Origin: JANNBN01 sp031385545
GTDB lineage: Bacteria; Actinomycetota; Acidimicrobiia; Acidimicrobiales; JANYDT01
Length of the DNA: 63,305 nucleotides
Assembly: GCA_031385545.1 (NCBI GenBank)
Contig: JANNBN010000095.1
Coordinates: 1 to 63,305, forward strand
Direction: 5' to 3'
Position numbers and translations under genes: made by a program. The notes under the pieces were generated by a model. That model had not been told where the DNA came from, made no database searches, and worked only from the letters and a program-made list of their open reading frames with translations. Below, in pieces: positions 15,784 to 24,457 of this stretch. Positions within the stretch are counted from its first letter, which is position 1; each line of letters opens with the position of its first letter.

Positions 15784-17568
15784 CTACCCCTCGGCGACTG
15801 GTTCTAACGACACGCCGAGCAAGGCCAACGAATACCCAAGGCCAGCTGGAACAATCAGCTGGCCTTGTTGTTTTTCAGACTTCAATCGGTCCAACGCTTC
15901 CCGTGAAAGCACTTCCTCGACCCGCTGGGTGATCCGGACCGCCACCGATTCCTCTTCCGTCGGCGTGAAGCCCCCTTTGTCGGACCGCCACAACAGTTCG
16001 TGCGGAAGGTCCCGATCGAACGCGGACCTCATCAACCGCTTTGGCGGCAGCGCGTGGTCGCCAGGGGTCACCGAACAGGCCAGGTCGTACATCTGACGAG
16101 TGACGAACGGTGTCACTCTCCGGATGCCGAGGTCACTGCACGCTTCCCAGTTCTGCAGCAGCCATCCGTCGAATTCCCTGGACGCTTGTAGGTAGCCGTA
16201 CCGCACCGAGGTCACGTCGAACTGGGGCAATGTTCGATGCTCCCATTCGAGAAATTCTTCCCGCAGGTCCTTCCGGAACTCGCCCGCCAGCCCTGACGTT
16301 GCCGTGCGAGCAGTGCGGCCTGACAGCAGTCCGGAGTGGCGTCGCATCGATGCCAGAGCCCACAGGCGCACGAGACCGCGCCGCCTGATTGGTCGCAGCG
16401 GAGCATTGAGCGATCGGAGCAGACCCACCGGGGTGACGTTGTTGAGCCAGTCGTGCCACAACGCGTACGGACCGGCGAACAGATCGTCGGCCAATTCACC
16501 ACCGGTAAAGGTAATGATCGGGGTTTGGTCCGCGAGCTTCGGCAGCTCGATGAGCGACGGATGGGCGATCGGCATCCCCAACGACCGACCAGAGGCTCCA
16601 TGCAGCACCTGCGAGGCGGCGTCGAGCCGAAAACTGAACCGACGCGTCGGCCGCACAAGGTTCGAGATCTGCTCGACATAGGCGGCGTTCGTTGCAGAAA
16701 GCGCCGGGTCGGACACGTTGTCCATCGTCAGCGACATCAGGCTGTGCCCGGCTGCACCGACTGCGAGCGCCGCAAGACAGCTCGAGTCCACCCCACCGCT
16801 CAAGCCGAAGAGATTCCGGCCATCGGGGTCGAGCTGGGTCCTGAGCGACTCGACTACCAGCCGTCGGAGCTCTACTGCTGCATCGTGCACTGCGGACTTC
16901 CCGCCCGAGCGACGGGGCGTACCCCACACCGGGTTCCAGTACTCGAACGACTGACGAGACCCTGGTTGGAGGTGCTCGACACGTCCTGACCGTATCGCGG
17001 TGACACCGGACCACGGGGTCCTCCGATCAGGCAACGTGACGCCGTCGGTGGACACGACGTGCGCAAAGAGATCACGGTTCGGAGGTGATGGGAGAAGCTG
17101 ACCGAACCACACCATACGTGTGCTTACCACTAGTTGGGCCGCTGCCTGGCCCGATGCGCGGTCCACCGTTTGATGCGGCGAGGCGCTGACCAAACAGGGC
17201 ACCAGTCCACCGCCCGAGCGGACCACAACCGTTCGATCACCGTCGATGACGATCAGCGAGAAGTCTCCGTCGAAGTTTCGCAACGAGCGCGGAGCGTCGC
17301 AAGCAGCGTCGATCAACGCGAAAGCATCGTCCTGTGAGCTGGGTTCGCCCTCGGTGAACCACGCGACACGCCCCGAAGCTGGGTGTCGGAACATTCCCGA
17401 CGTTCGACCCGGAAGGTTGGTCAACCCCACTACCCAGCCCGGTTCGCTGTGGACACGGTGGATCCGATGACGACGCATGGCATGGGCTACATCAGCGACA
17501 TACTTGGGGTCAGGCGACCTGACCAGGAATACGTTGGCCAACGGAGGAAGCTGCTCGGAGAGGGTCAC
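15784..17568 (-). CDS. Asparagine-synthetase-like lasso macrolactam cyclase
   Basis: The 594-residue protein has a degenerate N-terminal amidotransferase-type domain (1-200) without the catalytic Cys2 (it begins MTLSEQ), then an ATP-pyrophosphatase domain with SGGVDSS at 257-263 and downstream motifs LADDLFAGPYALWHD and SDKGGFTPT. Lasso C proteins have this design: they adenylate the ring Asp/Glu side chain so that the N-terminal amine closes the ring. The GTG start lies three bases after the methyltransferase stop, so the genes are co-transcribed. An ordinary asparagine synthetase is less likely because the glutaminase Cys is missing and a lasso-like precursor is adjacent. Confidence 0.85.
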   Translation of the reverse strand: MTLSEQLPPLANVFLVRSPDPKYVADVAHAMRRHRIHRVHSEPGWVVGLTNLPGRTSGMFRHPASGRVAWFTEGEPSSQDDAFALIDAACDAPRSLRNFDGDFSLIVIDGDRTVVVRSGGGLVPCLVSASPHQTVDRASGQAAAQLVVSTRMVWFGQLLPSPPNRDLFAHVVSTDGVTLPDRRTPWSGVTAIRSGRVEHLQPGSRQSFEYWNPVWGTPRRSGGKSAVHDAAVELRRLVVESLRTQLDPDGRNLFGLSGGVDSSCLAALAVGAAGHSLMSLTMDNVSDPALSATNAAYVEQISNLVRPTRRFSFRLDAASQVLHGASGRSLGMPIAHPSLIELPKLADQTPIITFTGGELADDLFAGPYALWHDWLNNVTPVGLLRSLNAPLRPIRRRGLVRLWALASMRRHSGLLSGRTARTATSGLAGEFRKDLREEFLEWEHRTLPQFDVTSVRYGYLQASREFDGWLLQNWEACSDLGIRRVTPFVTRQMYDLACSVTPGDHALPPKRLMRSAFDRDLPHELLWRSDKGGFTPTEEESVAVRITQRVEEVLSREALDRLKSEKQQGQLIVPAGLGYSLALLGVSLEPVAEG

Positions 17569-17571
17569 GTT

Positions 17572-18732
17572 TCACACGCGCCCGAGGTGCCCGTATGCAT
17601 TGGCGAGACCGACCGCAGCATCCTTCCCTTCGACACGGGTGGGGAACGTTTCGGGAAACTCCGCATGCAACCGATCTGCAACCTCGCCCACGCTGGAGCC
17701 GGCCGCTAGCAGGCGCAGTCCGAGTGCATCGGCCTGCAGCCGGGCGGTCGACTCGACGGTTCTGTCGTCGTGCAGAAGAGCAAGGGACCGTGGGGTCATT
17801 GGGGTCCCTAGCAATGACGACCCGACGGAGCGCTGGCGGACGTGACCGGAATCGTCGACTCGGCCCGCAGACCAGCTCCACTCGTACTCCCCGCCGACGA
17901 ACCTCACGTTCAGCCCGACCTCGATCTGCTCATGGGTCCGAACTGCAAACGGTTCGGTAAAGCCGAGAAATGCCCCTCCGTAGACCGACGGAGGCACGTG
18001 CGGACCGTTGCTGACTGTCACCCCCGGAACCAACGTACCGTCGAACCAACTGGCAATCCCCGCGACCGTCCCGTCGGCAGTGGCTTCGGTCCGCCAGTGG
18101 TGCACGATGTCCACCACCGGATCGACCCCGTAGCGAATGTCTGCGACGAGTTCCGGAGCACTGAGCATCTGTTCGGAGCGAACCGCGGCCGCGAGCACCC
18201 GAGACATCTGCAATTCGAGAGCAGGACTCAAGTCGAAGCCGAACGGGTTGCCGTTCCAGTGGTCCCACCAATCCGATCCCCCACTCGGGCACGCCACCAA
18301 CGCGGCAGAGACCAGGTCTCGCTGCGGGATGAGCACCCCCCCGGGTTTCAGCAGTCGCGTGGCTGCGTCGTACAGCGCCGGAACGTTTCCTGCGTACAGC
18401 GGGGTGCGGCCGCGAAGGTCGGCAAAGATCACATCCGCCTGCTCTGGAGGCTCGAATTCCGTCGAGAACATTTCGTAAAACTCGATGTGATCGGGAGCGA
18501 ATCCGTTCGCCGCTGCGAGAGCAGGTCCAAGACGTACAAGCGGATTCGGTTCGACGGCGAACACCTTGCGCGCACCAAGGCGAGCCGCCTCCATGGCGTA
18601 GACGCCGATACCGGTACCAATGTCGATCACGACATCGCCCTGTTTGATCGTTCGCCGAAGAGCCTCGCGATACGACGTATGCCGCTGTTGCTTGGTGAAC
18701 ATCTTGGCGAACATCTCGACCGAATAGGTCAT
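17572..18732 (-). CDS. PRMT-like SAM methyltransferase with possible C-terminal PqqD-like domain
   Basis: The 386-residue protein begins like protein arginine methyltransferases (YSVEMFAKMF..QQRHTSYREALRRTI), with motif I IDIGTGIG (36-43) and the SAM-ribose Glu in AVEPN (E61). The usual double-Glu loop is replaced by FADLRGRTPLY, so arginine methylation is doubtful. The final 70 residues or so (from about 313) have the helix-wing pattern of PqqD/RRE domains (LRLLAAGSSVGEVADRLHAEF), suggesting built-in leader recognition; this was judged by eye. It is directly upstream of the cyclase and probably modifies the lasso-like peptide, for example at a carboxylate. Confidence 0.75.
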   Translation of the reverse strand: MTYSVEMFAKMFTKQQRHTSYREALRRTIKQGDVVIDIGTGIGVYAMEAARLGARKVFAVEPNPLVRLGPALAAANGFAPDHIEFYEMFSTEFEPPEQADVIFADLRGRTPLYAGNVPALYDAATRLLKPGGVLIPQRDLVSAALVACPSGGSDWWDHWNGNPFGFDLSPALELQMSRVLAAAVRSEQMLSAPELVADIRYGVDPVVDIVHHWRTEATADGTVAGIASWFDGTLVPGVTVSNGPHVPPSVYGGAFLGFTEPFAVRTHEQIEVGLNVRFVGGEYEWSWSAGRVDDSGHVRQRSVGSSLLGTPMTPRSLALLHDDRTVESTARLQADALGLRLLAAGSSVGEVADRLHAEFPETFPTRVEGKDAAVGLANAYGHLGRV

Positions 18733-18823
18733 TGCCTACATCCCTCCGACGGGTTGCCGTACGAATCAACACACTGCTGAGCTCTGCGACACGTTACAGC
18801 TCTGGTGCTCACACCACACTTGG

Positions 18824-19834
18824 TCAGGGCGCGTCCTCCGCAAGCTCGGCCAATTGCGTTCCGATCCGAGCCGCGTCCACATCTCCCGCCGCAAGGGTCA
18901 GCTGGTAAACGGGTACAGCGCTTGCGATCTCGGCGACACGCTTGAATTCCTCTCCGCGACACCACGGATCAACCCAATGGAAAAGGCGGGGAAACTGCAA
19001 GAGCGCCATCAGGGCTTCCCGCTCACCCAGCCGCACGAACGGCTCCGTGTCGGAAACCGTATGGAGCACAATCGGAATCACAATCCGATCGAGGGCCAAG
19101 TCGGTCAACAATGGTCGGGTCAGCGTGGCCACAGTTCGGCCATGAACAGCGGCAAGACTCGCTCCGTCCGGAACCGGTTGGCGGAAACTTGAATTCGCAC
19201 GGAGTCTCAGGCCCGAACTGCCAACGGACGCGCAGCAGCGTTGGCCAGCGGAATCGAGTCCGACGCGTAGGACGTCATCGGTGAACAGCGTTGCGCCCGC
19301 CGAGCAGAGGGCCGCAGCGATGGTCGACTTGCCTTGGCCGGACCGACCGACGAACGCCGTGAGTCGACCATCCACGACGACCGCGCTTGCGTGCAGAACA
19401 GCGTCGCCTCGCAGCCAGATCAAGAGTGCTGCAACCCACCCTTCGATAAGAACCGTCAGCCACTGCTCATCGTCGAGCGGTCCGGGGAACCCAACCACTT
19501 CTTTGAGGTCAGCGCTGATGGTGAAGCAAGTCATTCGATGCACGAACTTGAAAGACCCATCACACCGGCGCAAGAGGCGCACAACGATCGCGTCGCTACC
19601 TGACCCCTCTGTCCACTCCAACAGCTGCTCGTCACCTGCAGGGCAGACCATCCCAGCGGCCGCCCTACGGTACGAAACCACCTCAAATCCCGGAGAATCG
19701 ACTTGGTCCGCAGGCACCCGAACAACGTCTGCGTGCAACGGCGCATCGGTGCGCCAATACATACCGTGGAGCCGATAACAGTGTTGCGGCGCTGCGTTCG
19801 GAGACTGGGCCGGCCAGGAGGTTACTTCATCCAT
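18824..19834 (-). CDS. HprK-like serine kinase of RiPP cluster
   Basis: The 336-residue protein has the HPr kinase C-terminal pattern: LHASAVVVDGR with His148, Walker A GRSGQGKS (163-170) and FTDDVLRV with Asp186/187. The N-terminal 140 residues are specific to this subgroup. HprK homologues beside lasso genes (for example the paeninodin kinase) phosphorylate the C-terminal Ser of the precursor. The precursor here also ends in Ser, so that is the likely substrate. It is upstream of the methyltransferase and cyclase with a 91-base gap, and divergent from the mycothione reductase gene. A stand-alone role in sugar uptake control is unlikely without HPr genes nearby. Confidence 0.78.
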   Translation of the reverse strand: MDEVTSWPAQSPNAAPQHCYRLHGMYWRTDAPLHADVVRVPADQVDSPGFEVVSYRRAAAGMVCPAGDEQLLEWTEGSGSDAIVVRLLRRCDGSFKFVHRMTCFTISADLKEVVGFPGPLDDEQWLTVLIEGWVAALLIWLRGDAVLHASAVVVDGRLTAFVGRSGQGKSTIAAALCSAGATLFTDDVLRVGLDSAGQRCCASVGSSGLRLRANSSFRQPVPDGASLAAVHGRTVATLTRPLLTDLALDRIVIPIVLHTVSDTEPFVRLGEREALMALLQFPRLFHWVDPWCRGEEFKRVAEIASAVPVYQLTLAAGDVDAARIGTQLAELAEDAP

Positions 19835-19903
19835 AGTTCAGTCGGGGCACCCAGGGCTTTCGGCGCACTGACTCAAGGTACATCACCGGTAGCGTGAAAC
19901 GTC

Positions 19904-21286
19904 ATGAGTACCGCTTCGCCATCGGCTGACGACCATTTTGACCTGGTGGTCATCGGCACCGGGTCTGGGAACTCGATCATCTCCGACGAGATGGCGCAGT
20001 GGCGCATCGCGCTGATCGAAGAAGGGGTGTTCGGCGGAACGTGCCTCAACCGCGGGTGCATTCCGACCAAGATGTTCGTCCACGCCGCGGACACCGCCGA
20101 GATGGTCCGCCACGCCCACCAACTCGGCATCGACGCCACAGTGGATGCCGTGCACTGGCCACAGATACGCGACCGCGTGTTCGGCCGCATCGACCCAATT
20201 TCTGCTGCTGGCGACGACTACCGCTCACACCGCTGCCCGAACGTCACGGTGCTGCGCGACCGCGGCGCGTTCGTCGGCCCTCGGGCTATCGCTGTCGGCG
20301 GGCGCACCATCACCGGTGACCGGATCGTGGTCGCTACCGGCGCCCGTCCGCACATTCCAGACATCGAGGGGCTCGACACTGTTGAGTGGCACACCTCTGA
20401 TTCGGTCATGCGGCTGCCATCGCTTCCTCGTCATGTGATCGTGATCGGCGGCGGCTTCATCGCCAGTGAGCTCACGCACGTGTTCGCCTCGTTCGGCTCG
20501 GAGGTCACCATGGTGGTGCGCGGAGCGGCGCTACTGCGCGAGCACGACGAAGACGTGTCGCGGCATTTCACGGAAATGGTAAGCGCGCGGGACAATGTGA
20601 ATGTGTTGCTTCGCAGCACGCCCGTGTCGGTCCGGCCGACCGAAGGAGGAATTGAACTCACGCTCGCCGACGGTTCTGTCGTCCAGGGTGACACGCTGTT
20701 GATCGCAACCGGCCGCACACCCAATAGCGACACGGTCGACGCGGCTGCGGCTGGCCTCGCGCTGCACCCCGACGGACGCATCGCTGTCGACGCGCAACAG
20801 CGTGCGTCGGTACCCGGCATCTGGGCGCTCGGCGACGTCAGCTCGCCACACCAGTTGAAGCACGTCGCCAACCACGAGATGCGCGTCGTGCGCCACAACC
20901 TGCTGCATCCCGACGACCTGCGCAGTACCGATCATCGATTCGTGCCCAGCGCGGTCTTCACGCGTCCGCAGATCGCCACCGTTGGGCTCACGGAACGCGC
21001 CGCATGCGCGGCCGGATACGACGTGAGCGTGAAAGTGCAGCGATACGGCGACGTGGCTTACGGCTGGGCCATGGAAGACAGCACCTCGTTCTGCAAGCTC
21101 ATCGCCGACCGCAGCACCCGCCTGCTCTTGGGGGCGCACCTCATGGGGCCTCAGTCGTCATCGCTCATCCAGTCCCTTATTCAGGGCATGAGCGTGGGCC
21201 AGACCGTCGACGAGATGGCACACTCGCAATATTGGATCCATCCCGCCCTGCCCGAGGTGGTCGAGAACGCACTCCTCGGCCTCTAG
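19904..21286 (+). CDS. mtr: Mycothione reductase
   Basis: This 460-residue flavoprotein reduces mycothiol disulfide with NADPH. It has the FAD-binding start VVIGTGSGNSI, specific for the mycothione reductase branch, the redox disulfide GGTCLNRGCIPTK (C47, C52), an NAD(P)-binding VIGGGFIASE and the C-terminal YWIHPALPEVVENAL containing the catalytic His-Glu pair. Mycothiol is restricted to Actinomycetota, which supports the host assignment. A TAGCGT box at 19890-19895 lies eight bases before the ATG, with CTGACT sixteen bases further upstream, so the mRNA is probably nearly leaderless. The gene is unrelated to the divergent RiPP operon. Confidence 0.92.
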   Translation: MSTASPSADDHFDLVVIGTGSGNSIISDEMAQWRIALIEEGVFGGTCLNRGCIPTKMFVHAADTAEMVRHAHQLGIDATVDAVHWPQIRDRVFGRIDPISAAGDDYRSHRCPNVTVLRDRGAFVGPRAIAVGGRTITGDRIVVATGARPHIPDIEGLDTVEWHTSDSVMRLPSLPRHVIVIGGGFIASELTHVFASFGSEVTMVVRGAALLREHDEDVSRHFTEMVSARDNVNVLLRSTPVSVRPTEGGIELTLADGSVVQGDTLLIATGRTPNSDTVDAAAAGLALHPDGRIAVDAQQRASVPGIWALGDVSSPHQLKHVANHEMRVVRHNLLHPDDLRSTDHRFVPSAVFTRPQIATVGLTERAACAAGYDVSVKVQRYGDVAYGWAMEDSTSFCKLIADRSTRLLLGAHLMGPQSSSLIQSLIQGMSVGQTVDEMAHSQYWIHPALPEVVENALLGL

Positions 21287-21373
21287 CGCTCCTCGGACGC
21301 GACTTTCCCCTGCGATGCGAATCGCTCGGAGTGCGTCATCCAAGCAGCAGCCGCAGCAGATCTTCCGAACGGG

Positions 21374-21529
21374 TCATCGCTTTGGTGCCTCGGGGTGCTC
21401 CCCCTCTGCAACTTGGCCATGCTCGGGATGATCCGTGCGCAGATGATCTGCGACTTCGGTGTTGTAGAGAAACCGCAGTTCGCAGAACGGGCACTGATGC
21501 ACCGAAATGAAGTCGTCGAACAGGCCCAT
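21374..21529 (-). CDS. Small C2H2 zinc-finger-like protein (51 aa)
   Basis: The gene encodes a 51-residue protein starting MGLFDDFISVHQ with a classical zinc-finger spacing, CX2C-X12-HX4H (C13, C16, H29, H34), in the block CPFCELRFLYN through HLRTDH. The acidic tail (GEHPEAPKR) has no fold visible. It starts 15 bases after the ispG stop on the same strand, so it is likely co-transcribed. The function is unknown; binding of zinc and possibly nucleic acid or protein is inferred from the spacing only. Confidence 0.7.
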   Translation of the reverse strand: MGLFDDFISVHQCPFCELRFLYNTEVADHLRTDHPEHGQVAEGEHPEAPKR

Positions 21530-21544
21530 CAGCGGCGGGTTCCT

Positions 21545-22780
21545 CTACGCCTCGGCCGTGTGCTTCTTGATGAGCTGGATCCGCGTGCCATCGTCGTTGG
21601 CGTCGTCGCCCTTTTCACCCAACAGCAATCGTCGGTCGTCCTCGGCAGCGTCGGCCGCCCCAGCATCGGCGTGCGCGAGAACAGAATCGGTTCCGACTTC
21701 GGCAATCTCCTTCGCCATTGCCACAAGCGCGCTGACCATCTCGTTCTCCGGCACCACCCGAACCACCTTGCCCTTCACGAACAGATGACCACGGTTACGT
21801 CCGGCAGCAATGCCGAGGTCGGCCGAGGCAGCCTCGCCGGGACCGTTGACCACACAGCCCATCACTGCAACCTGAATCGGAACCTTCAGTTCGCGCAGCG
21901 CCTCCTGCGCCTCGCCGGCAACCTTGATGACATCGATCTCGGCGCGGCCGCACGACGGGCATGCGATGAGGTCGAGGCCGACGCGTTCGCGTAGGCCCAT
22001 CGACTCCAGCAACAGCCGCCCGGCCCTGCCTTCTTCGATGGGGTCGGCGGTGAGCGAGAAGCGGATGGTGTCACCGATGCCCTCGGCCAGCAACGTGGCG
22101 ATGCCGGCCGTCGCCTTGACCAGCCCACCCGGCAGTGGTCCAGCTTCCGTGACGCCAAGGTGCAGTGGATAGTCGACCGTCTCGGAAAGCAGACGGTAGG
22201 ACTCGATCATCAGTGCGGGGTTTGATGCTTTGACCGAGATCTTGACGTCGTGAAAATCCTCTTCGGCGAAGTACGCCAATTCGCGTTGCGCCGACGCGAC
22301 GAGCCCCTCGGGCGTTTGGCCGTACTTGGCTTCGATATCGGGGTCGAGCGAGCCACCGTTGACACCGATGCGGATGGGGACCTTGCGGTCTTTCGCCTCA
22401 CGGACCACGGTACGGATGTGGTCGGCCTTGCGGATGTTGCCCGGGTTGAGCCGCAGACACTGGACGCCGGCATCGAGGGCTGCCAGGGCAAGCTTGTACT
22501 GGAAATGGATGTCGGCAACGATGGGAACCGGTGAGCGCGGCACGATGCGCGCCAACCCCTCGGCCGCATCAACGTCGTTGCAGGTGCACCGGACGATGTC
22601 GCACCCGTTTGCTGCGAGGGAGTAGATCTGGGCAAGCGTGGCTTCGACGTCGGCGGTCTTGGTGATGGTCATCGACTGCACCGTGATTGGCGCATCGCCA
22701 CCCACAGGGACCTTGCCCACCATGATCTGGCGGGTACGACGACGTGGTGTGCGGAGACCGCCGAACGATGGAGCGCTCAT
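21545..22780 (-). CDS. ispG: IspG, 4-hydroxy-3-methylbut-2-en-1-yl diphosphate synthase
   Basis: IspG performs the penultimate step of the MEP isoprenoid pathway using a [4Fe-4S] cluster. The 411-residue protein has TVQSMTITKTADVEATLAQI, the RLNPGNI barrel motif, IGVNGGSLD, and the cluster ligands in CPSCGR and GCVVNGPGE. The last 45 residues are a hydrophilic extension. The start at 22780 (MSAPSFGG) fits the family; in-frame sequence further upstream is not conserved-looking. With dxr and rseP it forms the usual actinobacterial dxr-rseP-ispG order, here with 309 bases between rseP and ispG. Confidence 0.95.
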   Translation of the reverse strand: MSAPSFGGLRTPRRRTRQIMVGKVPVGGDAPITVQSMTITKTADVEATLAQIYSLAANGCDIVRCTCNDVDAAEGLARIVPRSPVPIVADIHFQYKLALAALDAGVQCLRLNPGNIRKADHIRTVVREAKDRKVPIRIGVNGGSLDPDIEAKYGQTPEGLVASAQRELAYFAEEDFHDVKISVKASNPALMIESYRLLSETVDYPLHLGVTEAGPLPGGLVKATAGIATLLAEGIGDTIRFSLTADPIEEGRAGRLLLESMGLRERVGLDLIACPSCGRAEIDVIKVAGEAQEALRELKVPIQVAVMGCVVNGPGEAASADLGIAAGRNRGHLFVKGKVVRVVPENEMVSALVAMAKEIAEVGTDSVLAHADAGAADAAEDDRRLLLGEKGDDANDDGTRIQLIKKHTAEA

Positions 22781-23089
22781 GGATGAGTAGCTAAGCACGC
22801 GGCGGCCACGTACCGGTGAAGCCGATCCGCTCGTCCTCCGGGGCTTCGCGTCCTCCACGATCCTTCGCGTCCCCGCAGTGACGACACTCCCCAGGACGCG
22901 ATCCACCCCTGAGGGACGCGAAGTCCACCGGTGCGGTCAACCATGGCAACACGTCAGTGACAGGTCTGCCCAGGTTCTGCCCAGGTGCTGCTCGGGTGCT
23001 GCTCGGGTTCTGCTCGGGTGCTGCTCGACCGCTCCGGTCTCGCGTCCGGGTCTTTCCTCCAACGTTGGGGGCAATCTCTCTCGCTTCGC
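22781..23089. other. Intergenic region rseP-ispG with 11-bp tandem repeats
   Basis: No convincing gene is present. Bases 22964-23028 hold six consecutive 10-11 base units of the form gtgctgctcgg (variants gtctgcccag, gttctgcccag, gttctgctcgg). The ispG promoter must lie here or upstream, but I see no clear boxes. Confidence 0.75.
22964..23028. repeat. Six 11-bp tandem repeats upstream of ispG
   Basis: The consensus unit is gtgctgctcgg, with one 10-base and five 11-base copies. The period is close to one turn of DNA. It is one of several such arrays between genes in this window. Confidence 0.8.
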
Positions 23090-24364
23090 TCAGAACACTG
23101 GTCTCACGATGTCCAGGTACATGGCACCCAAGCCCAGCATCAGCAGCAGGCCGAAGAAGGCCGCCACCACGGGGGTGAGGCGCTCCATGTTGAGGAAGTG
23201 GCGGCGCTTGGTGAACCTGCCCATGACGGACTCATAGGTGGCGACCACGATGTGGCCACCGTCGAGGGGCAGCATCGGCAGCAGGTTGAACGTGCCGAGG
23301 GCCAGGTTGATGATGACCAGGATCTCCAGCAGCGGTGTGATGCCCTCTGAGGCAGCCTGCGCACCGACCTGAGTCATCCCGATGATGGACGTCGGACGAT
23401 TCTCGAGCTCGGCCTGGGTGAGTGCGCCGGTGCTGTTGCGCGCACCCTTTACCTGCTTGGCGAAGTTGACAAGGGTGGACGGACTGAAGAACCGGGCCAC
23501 GCCGCTGAGGGTCTGGCCCGAGTAATCCACCAACGTGGAACCGGCCATCCCCATCGCCGTCGGGACCGACTCCGTGACATATACCTGGCTGGCCGGACGG
23601 ATACCAAGCACCCAGCGCTTGACACCGTTGGTGACCTCGGACTTGCGGGTCACGCTGAGCGTACGCCGGGTGCCGTCGGCTGCTTCGATATCGAGTTGCA
23701 CGACGGGTGTCTTGATGCTGTCGAGGCTGGCAAGAACGTCGTTCCAGTTCTCTGCAGCAACACCCTGTATACCTACGACGCGGTCGCCCGATGCGAGACC
23801 GGCTGCGGCCGCCGGGAAACCCGGTTCGGCCAGACCGATCTGGGTGGTCAGCTCGCGGCGGCCGGTGAAACCGAAGATCACGACCAGCAGCAGGTACGCC
23901 ATCAGAAAGTGCGTTGCAGGACCGGCGAGGATGGTGGCGACCCGCTTGTACCACCGCTGGCGCCGGTACGTGCGCAGCTCGTCTTCGTCCGCGACCTGTT
24001 CGGTCGAGCTCATGCCGATGATCTTCACGTAGCCGCCGGCAGGGATGGCCTTGATGCCGTATTCGGTCTCGCCACGACGGAAGGAGAACAGCTTCGGCCC
24101 GAAGCCGATGAAGAACTCGGTGACCTTCATGCCGCTGGCCTTGGCCACGGCGAAATGGCCGAACTCGTGGAACATGATGAAGAACGCGAGGCAACCGATC
24201 ATGAGCAAGATGGTGGACTTGCCGGACACGACGAACGGCACGACGATCGCCGCGATGATCAGGGCGAGGTTCAGCACCTGCCGACGCAGTGGAACCTGGC
24301 GATGCTTGACCGTCTCCAGCGCCTTCTGCTCGTCGAGTGTGATGGGCCGGGGGAAGTTCGTCAC
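23090..24364 (-). CDS. rseP: Site-2 zinc metalloprotease (RseP/Rip1 type, M50)
   Basis: This 424-residue membrane protease cleaves anti-sigma factors or other membrane substrates within the bilayer. It has the zinc site HEFGH (66-70) inside an early membrane segment, a PDZ domain (about 185-255, GFPAAAAGLASGDRVVGIQG) and the second zinc motif NLLPMLPLDGG in the C-terminal part. The N-terminal 30 residues before the first helix are longer than usual. It sits 93 bases after dxr on the same strand. A second, structurally different M50 protein lies at 59557-60561. Confidence 0.93.
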   Translation of the reverse strand: MTNFPRPITLDEQKALETVKHRQVPLRRQVLNLALIIAAIVVPFVVSGKSTILLMIGCLAFFIMFHEFGHFAVAKASGMKVTEFFIGFGPKLFSFRRGETEYGIKAIPAGGYVKIIGMSSTEQVADEDELRTYRRQRWYKRVATILAGPATHFLMAYLLLVVIFGFTGRRELTTQIGLAEPGFPAAAAGLASGDRVVGIQGVAAENWNDVLASLDSIKTPVVQLDIEAADGTRRTLSVTRKSEVTNGVKRWVLGIRPASQVYVTESVPTAMGMAGSTLVDYSGQTLSGVARFFSPSTLVNFAKQVKGARNSTGALTQAELENRPTSIIGMTQVGAQAASEGITPLLEILVIINLALGTFNLLPMLPLDGGHIVVATYESVMGRFTKRRHFLNMERLTPVVAAFFGLLLMLGLGAMYLDIVRPVF

Positions 24365-24457
24365 TTGTGGTTCCTTGTCGGGTTCATGTTCGTGGTCTGT
24401 GCGTGTCTGGCGTGATGAGGGTCGAGTGAAATATGCGTGCAGATGATGAGGTGGAAA

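Noticed and set aside
15784..17568. A housekeeping asparagine synthetase
   Set aside because: The catalytic Cys2 of the glutaminase domain is missing and a lasso-like precursor, kinase and methyltransferase are adjacent.
22964..23028. A CRISPR array
   Set aside because: The units are 10-11 bp and contiguous without spacers; no cas genes are present anywhere in the window.
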